Source of the DNA: Enterospora canceri
Lineage: Eukaryota; Microsporidia; Enterocytozoonidae
Reading direction: 5' to 3'
Length of the DNA stretch: 10,026 bases
NCBI GenBank assembly: GCA_002087915.1
Contig: LWDP01000079.1
Coordinates: 1-10,026 of the forward strand
Shown here in pieces: positions 6,922-10,026 of this stretch. Within the stretch, counting starts at the first letter, position 1. Each line of letters starts with the position of its first letter. The notes under the pieces were generated by a model, which worked only from the letters and a program-made list of their open reading frames with translations, ran no database searches and had not been told where the DNA came from. Made by a program: the position numbers and the translations under genes.

Positions 6922-7952
6922 ATGTTTAGCTACTACCAGAATGTGCTGGAACCTGTTATGAATGGGCCTGTTGCGGGTCTCGTGGAGTTCCTCAGAGTTA
7001 GAGGAGTGTTGAAGCGAGTGGTTGCATGTCCAACGTGCTCTGTTGACATGGTATGCAAGCCATACACCCGCAACAAAGATGGAATGGCGTTCAGGTGCTA
7101 CAACCATGATTGCAGTGGATACTCAAAGTATCACTCAATCCGTGCCGNGCATGTCCAACGTGCTCTGTTGACATGGTATGCAAGCCATACACCCGCAACA
7201 AAGATGGAATGGCGTTCAGGTGCTACAACCATGATTGCAGTGGATACTCAAAGTATCACTCAATCCGTGCCGAGTCGTTCCTCAATGAGTTCAGTGCACC
7301 TCTGAGCAGTATCATTAAGGTGTGCTGTAAATGGTTTAATAACCACACTCAAGTGCAGATCATGACCGAGGTGAACCTTAACAGGAAGGTCGTTATGAAA
7401 ATAATTGACCGTCTGCGCACATTTTGCTGTTTAAGTGTGGCAGAAAAACCTGTTAAGCTCGGCGGGGATGGTATTGTGGTCCAGATAGACGAAAGTCTGT
7501 TCAGGCACAAACAGAAGTACCATCGAGGTAGACAGCCAGGGCGTGAGATCTGGGTATTTGGACTGGCTGATGTGTCCTTTACACCAGCTAAAATCTCATT
7601 GCACGTGGTAGATGATCGTAAAGCCTCCACATTGCTGCCTATCATTGAGCGTGTATGCCTTCCAGGCACCATCATCAACAGTGATGAATGGAGGGCATAC
7701 ATGGGCATATCTGATAAGCACAGATTCACTCATGAGACTGTTAATCACAGTGAGAGCTTTGTGAACCCAGTTACTGGCACCTACACTCAGAATATTGAGT
7801 CAACGCGGAATACGTGAAAGTACAACATTAAGATGCACAAAGGGATTCTTGGCGTTAAACTGGATGAACTGTTGTGTGAGTTCATGTGGAAGCACAATAC
7901 TGGGAAAAGAATGGGCTTGATAGCATTATTTGAGCTTCTTAGGATCCAATAA
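6922..7952 (+). pseudogene. Merlin-family DDE transposase, disrupted
   Basis: This transposase cuts and pastes the element by a DDE nuclease mechanism. The ATG at 6922 has CCC at 6917-6919. An N-terminal zinc ribbon has Cys at 36, 39, 59 and 64 (CPTC...CYNHDC). The catalytic core has Asp148 in VQIDESLF, Asp213 in INSDEWRAY and Glu251 in NIES, if the duplicated segment is counted once (301 residues in total). As assembled, 124 bases are repeated either side of an N at 7148, which shifts the frame by 125 bases. In addition, a TGA at 7815-7817 stops translation six codons after Glu251, and the conserved Trp two residues after EST's Ser is Arg. The frame then stays open through KYNIKMHKGILG to TAA at 7950-7952. 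The duplication is likely an assembly fault; the nonsense codon is probably real. Confidence 0.9.
7024..7272 (+). repeat. Exact 124-base direct repeat separated by one N
   Basis: 7024-7147 and 7149-7272 are identical as far as I can read, with an N at 7148. The repeat falls inside the transposase zinc-ribbon coding region. Removing one copy and the N restores a single frame (226 + 680 = 906 bases, divisible by three). This is the pattern left when a scaffolder abuts two overlapping contig ends. Confidence 0.95.
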
Positions 7953-8057
7953 ACCACTCTAATTCATGTTTTTATTTTTACTAAGAAAACTCCATGGGGA
8001 AAAAAAGGGACTTGATCTAAAATGCCATGGGGGAAAAAAGGGACCTTAAACTGAAAT

Positions 8058-8079
8058 GGGGGAAAAAGGGACTTGATCC
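8058..8079 (-). repeat. Merlin right terminal inverted repeat
   Basis: A G run, five A, GGGACTTGATCC, inverted relative to 6760-6786. It is directly followed by the target duplication. Confidence 0.8.
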
Positions 8080-8087
8080 CGATTCAG
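8080..8087. repeat. Right target-site duplication of the Merlin element
   Basis: CGATTCAG, identical to 6752-6759. Confidence 0.85.
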
Positions 8088-8153
8088 AATACAAAAGCAA
8101 TAGTAGTATTGTGTAATTAAAGTATGTCAAAAAGTAAAACGTAATGATAATGT

Positions 8154-8161
8154 AAAAATTC
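8154..8161. repeat. Possible left target duplication of the MULE
   Basis: AAAAATTC here and at 9652-9659. The match is perfect but AT-rich, and Mutator-like elements more often make nine-base duplications, so the exact border is provisional. Confidence 0.45.
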
Positions 8162-8182
8162 GGTACTACTTCATTTCGTCCA

Positions 8183-8206
8183 ATTCATTTCGTCCACGAG
8201 AAGGGT
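8183..8206 (+). repeat. MULE left terminal inverted repeat (core)
   Basis: Begins ATTCATTTCGTCCACG and ends AAGGGT. It is the exact reverse complement of 9621-9644 over 24 bases. Confidence 0.9.
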
Positions 8207-8247
8207 TAAAAAATAAACAATAGGAAATATAGTAGAAATCAGGCTCT

Positions 8248-9589
8248 TTAATAGTAAATGAATCCCATTAGCTTAAAGAAGTACTCTTTTGCTTCTTGTT
8301 TCTCTACTTCACTCTTCTGAATGATGAAGTTATGAAGATTTTCAGAGATCCTCTGATACCTCTTGTTCCTCTTCAGGTTTTCACCGATCATTAGGCGCTG
8401 GTACTTCTGCCTAATCTTCTCCTCCTCTTCAATCAACTGCTTGACGAAGCTTCGTGGTGTCTTATTCAGTCTCCCGAACGAAGATCTGAAGACATTATGC
8501 CACCCCTCGATTGCATTATTCGTGCGAGGAAGCTGCTCAAGCACATTGAGACGATTGTTCTAGAAGAGGAGCGGAAAACGAGGAGTTGCACTAAGTGAAC
8601 CTATGTAGGTCTGGTCAAAGTAGTGATAAATCACCAATAAGTCACGAGGAAAGTCAGGCATCCCTTTAAGCCATTCAAAGGTAGCTCTGACTTCAGAAGG
8701 TCGCACGAAAGGCAGACACTTCAAAGCTTGCACATACCTCTTAACAACCGGATTGGTCGTATACTCAGAGGCAAAGCCAGATGAGTCAAGCTTCCTCTGA
8801 ACACTTTGTGCCAGATGGAACATGCAGCCAGTCATTCTAGCATTGGGAAATGCTGTCGAGAATGCTGCAATGGCTGCCATCTCAAAGTCAGATACTATAA
8901 CACCGGGTTTTAACCCGGGTATAAGCTGGTTCAGATGCCCCAAGAAGAGACCATAAGTCTTTTGTGACTTAGAAGGAAGAAGAGCAAAGACAACAGGCAG
9001 TACATGGTGATCCATAAGGGTCGAAATCGTGTACAAGTGGTTCTATCATGTTTTCAGCGAAGAAAACAATGATATTGGTAGAGTCTACTATACCACGAGT
9101 GTTATTCAGGCCAAACTGGTAGAATCTCTTACCACCCACCGTTAACATTAGGTCTTCACCTATGTTCAATACAGGTTCAACAACATCGTTGGGATCGACA
9201 GAATCTCTCCTCTTACGATTTACCAACTGTACTAGGCTGTCGTAGGTCCCAGCTGCTGCAATCACATCCTGATTGCGACCTATCAATGCTTCATGAATGA
9301 TATCACGAGCTGAATCATCGGCCAAGACAGCTTTTTGGGCTACCTGTTGCCTCACAACCTTTCCAATGGCTCTATCCAGCCTTGGTTCGTGGTTGTGAGT
9401 ACCATGTACCTGAGCGCCCACCCTTTCCCCGGTATTAAGAACACTTAAAGGTGTCTTTACCGTCGCTCTACACAACCTAGTCGTGCACCTCCACGTTACT
9501 TCGCACTTACCCTTGTGCTTCAACGTGTATGTGTGGCCATGGTGGATCAATTCCATGCCACCTCTTGAATTAGGTAAAATTGTGAACAT
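8248..9589 (-). pseudogene. MULE transposase, dead (deletion, frameshift, nonsense codon)
   Basis: The best start is the ATG at 9589 (MFTILPNS), with CCC at plus 9593-9595; an upstream TTG is unlikely. The N-terminus is a FLYWCH-like zinc finger: YTLKHKGKCEVTWRC, RLC, then THNHEP. A MULE catalytic region follows in the next frame: LYTISTLMDHHVLPVVFALL, then VSDFEMAAIAAF with the second catalytic Asp and GCMFHLAQSV with the Cys/His pair. The frame breaks near plus 9028-9040, and the family's DGTF-type block holding the first catalytic Asp is absent just there, so a deletion not divisible by three removed it. A TAG at plus 8560-8562 interrupts RFPLLF/NNRLNVLEQL where relatives carry Trp. The same frame then resumes with PRTNNAIEGWHNVF, supplying the catalytic Glu, to TAA at 8248-8250. 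It cannot make an active protein. Confidence 0.9.
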
Positions 9590-9620
9590 TAAGGGTAAAT
9601 TCAACTGAAAAAAACTTTAT

Positions 9621-9644
9621 ACCCTTCTCGTGGACGAAATGAAT
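9621..9644 (-). repeat. MULE right terminal inverted repeat (core)
   Basis: Exact inverted copy of 8183-8206. A diverged TTTCGT motif outside it (reverse strand of about 9645-9655) weakly echoes the duplicated tip of the left end. Confidence 0.9.
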
Positions 9645-9659
9645 CACCACGAAAAATTC

Positions 9660-9963
9660 AACAGAATACATAAGTGTAAAATGAATTTATAGACCAAAAA
9701 ATCATCTTTAAAATATATAAATAATATATAAAAATGCGTGCAAATAATGCCATTTAAAAATTATTTATTGTGATATAGCGTTGAAATCTATAAATGTTTA
9801 TTTATTTAAATATAATCAATCTTATAACATATCCTTTTTAGTATTGTAATAATTATGTTTTTATATTATTAAAATGCTATAAGTATGTTTAGTAACTGCA
9901 CTTTAAATTTGAACTCTTAAAAAGTGAAACTTTTAGTAAATATATTTTTCCAATAATGGTTAA
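9660..9963. other. Very AT-rich intergenic stretch
   Basis: Composed mainly of A/T runs such as ATATATAAATAATATATA. I see no gene, RNA or repeat family in it. Confidence 0.6.
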
Positions 9964-10026
9964 TTATATTGTTGTGTTCAGCTGCTGAGCCATCTTGCTC
10001 TTGTGCCTGAATACTCTTTTTAGTTG
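9964..10026 (-). CDS. Possible 3' end of a gene entering from the right edge
   Basis: Minus strand is open from the window edge for 20 codons to TAA at 9964-9966, reading LKRVFRHKSKMAQQLNTTI near the end. The local base composition is less AT-rich than the preceding 300 bases, which suggests a coding boundary. It is too short to identify and could be chance. Confidence 0.2.
   Translation of the reverse strand, partial: QLKRVFRHKSKMAQQLNTTI

Larger units (their letters stand above)
6760..8079 (+). mobile_element. Merlin (ISXO2/IS1595-like) DNA transposon, nearly full-length
   Basis: The 1320-base element is bounded by an 8-base target duplication. Its inverted ends are at 6760-6786 and 8058-8079: a GGATC tip, then GTCC, a T run and CCCC on the left, with the reverse on the right. 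The left end has five extra bases because GGATC is doubled. It carries one transposase gene (6922-7952) now broken by a nonsense codon and, as assembled, by a 124-base duplication around an N. Copies of GGGGAAAAAARGGGACYT recur inside both ends (6791-6808, 6851-6869, 7996-8013, 8029-8047 and the right tip). The perfect target duplication indicates an insertion much younger than the relic just upstream. Confidence 0.9.
8162..9651 (-). mobile_element. Mutator-like element (MULE) with perfect inverted ends
   Basis: About 1.49 kb between two AAAAATTC copies. The core inverted repeats at 8183-8206 and 9621-9644 are 24 bases and perfectly complementary. Outside the left core, 13 bases (8170-8182) duplicate the start of the repeat at 8184-8196. 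One transposase gene lies inside on the minus strand and is dead. The ends are better preserved than the gene, which fits either recent movement with help from another copy or a recent insertion of an already broken copy. The Merlin element ends only 75 bases to the left. Confidence 0.85.

Noticed and set aside
7349..7729. 126-codon minus-strand ORF in the Merlin element
   Set aside because: It is the shadow of the catalytic core of the transposase, whose DDE residues are on the plus strand.

Overview
The window looks like a microsporidian chromosome segment. Three consecutive plus-strand genes encode strongly reduced versions of eukaryotic proteins: release factor eRF1, a BAP31-type ER membrane protein, and the B subunit of DNA polymerase epsilon. 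They have no visible introns and short gaps of 43 and 100 bases. A CCC triplet sits just upstream of each start codon, a start-proximal signal known in microsporidia. The genus cannot be fixed from sequence reading alone.

Layout. Bases 1-232 (minus strand) hold the 5' end of an unidentified acidic protein with a PP1-docking-like N-terminus. Bases 233-2141 have no intact gene. They contain a decayed tandem array of very short ORFs with a shared leader (about 735-1740) and an unidentified minus-strand gene relic (about 1606-2141) that runs up to the eRF1 start. The housekeeping cluster is at 2154-5188. Bases 5189-6310 are gene-free apart from fragments of open frame that I cannot identify.

The right half is a transposon cluster. 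An old, AT-drifted, internally deleted Merlin relic (about 6310-6658) is followed by a younger Merlin (ISXO2/IS1595-like) element at 6760-8079, with terminal inverted repeats and an 8-base target duplication. Only 75 bases further on is a Mutator-like element (MULE) at about 8162-9651, with 24-base perfect inverted repeats around a dead transposase gene. The last 370 bases are very AT-rich and may enter the 3' end of another minus-strand gene.

How the parts relate. The housekeeping genes serve translation termination, the early secretory pathway and DNA replication; they are neighbours and not a pathway. Both transposases carry the same CCC signal in front of their ATG as the host genes. Both transposase genes are broken: the Merlin by a nonsense codon plus a 124-base duplication around an N that is probably an assembly artefact, and the MULE by a deletion across the first catalytic Asp and a nonsense codon. 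I found no sign of a defence system, CRISPR array, rRNA or confident tRNA. The most unusual items are the small-ORF array and the shared start signal in host and transposon genes.
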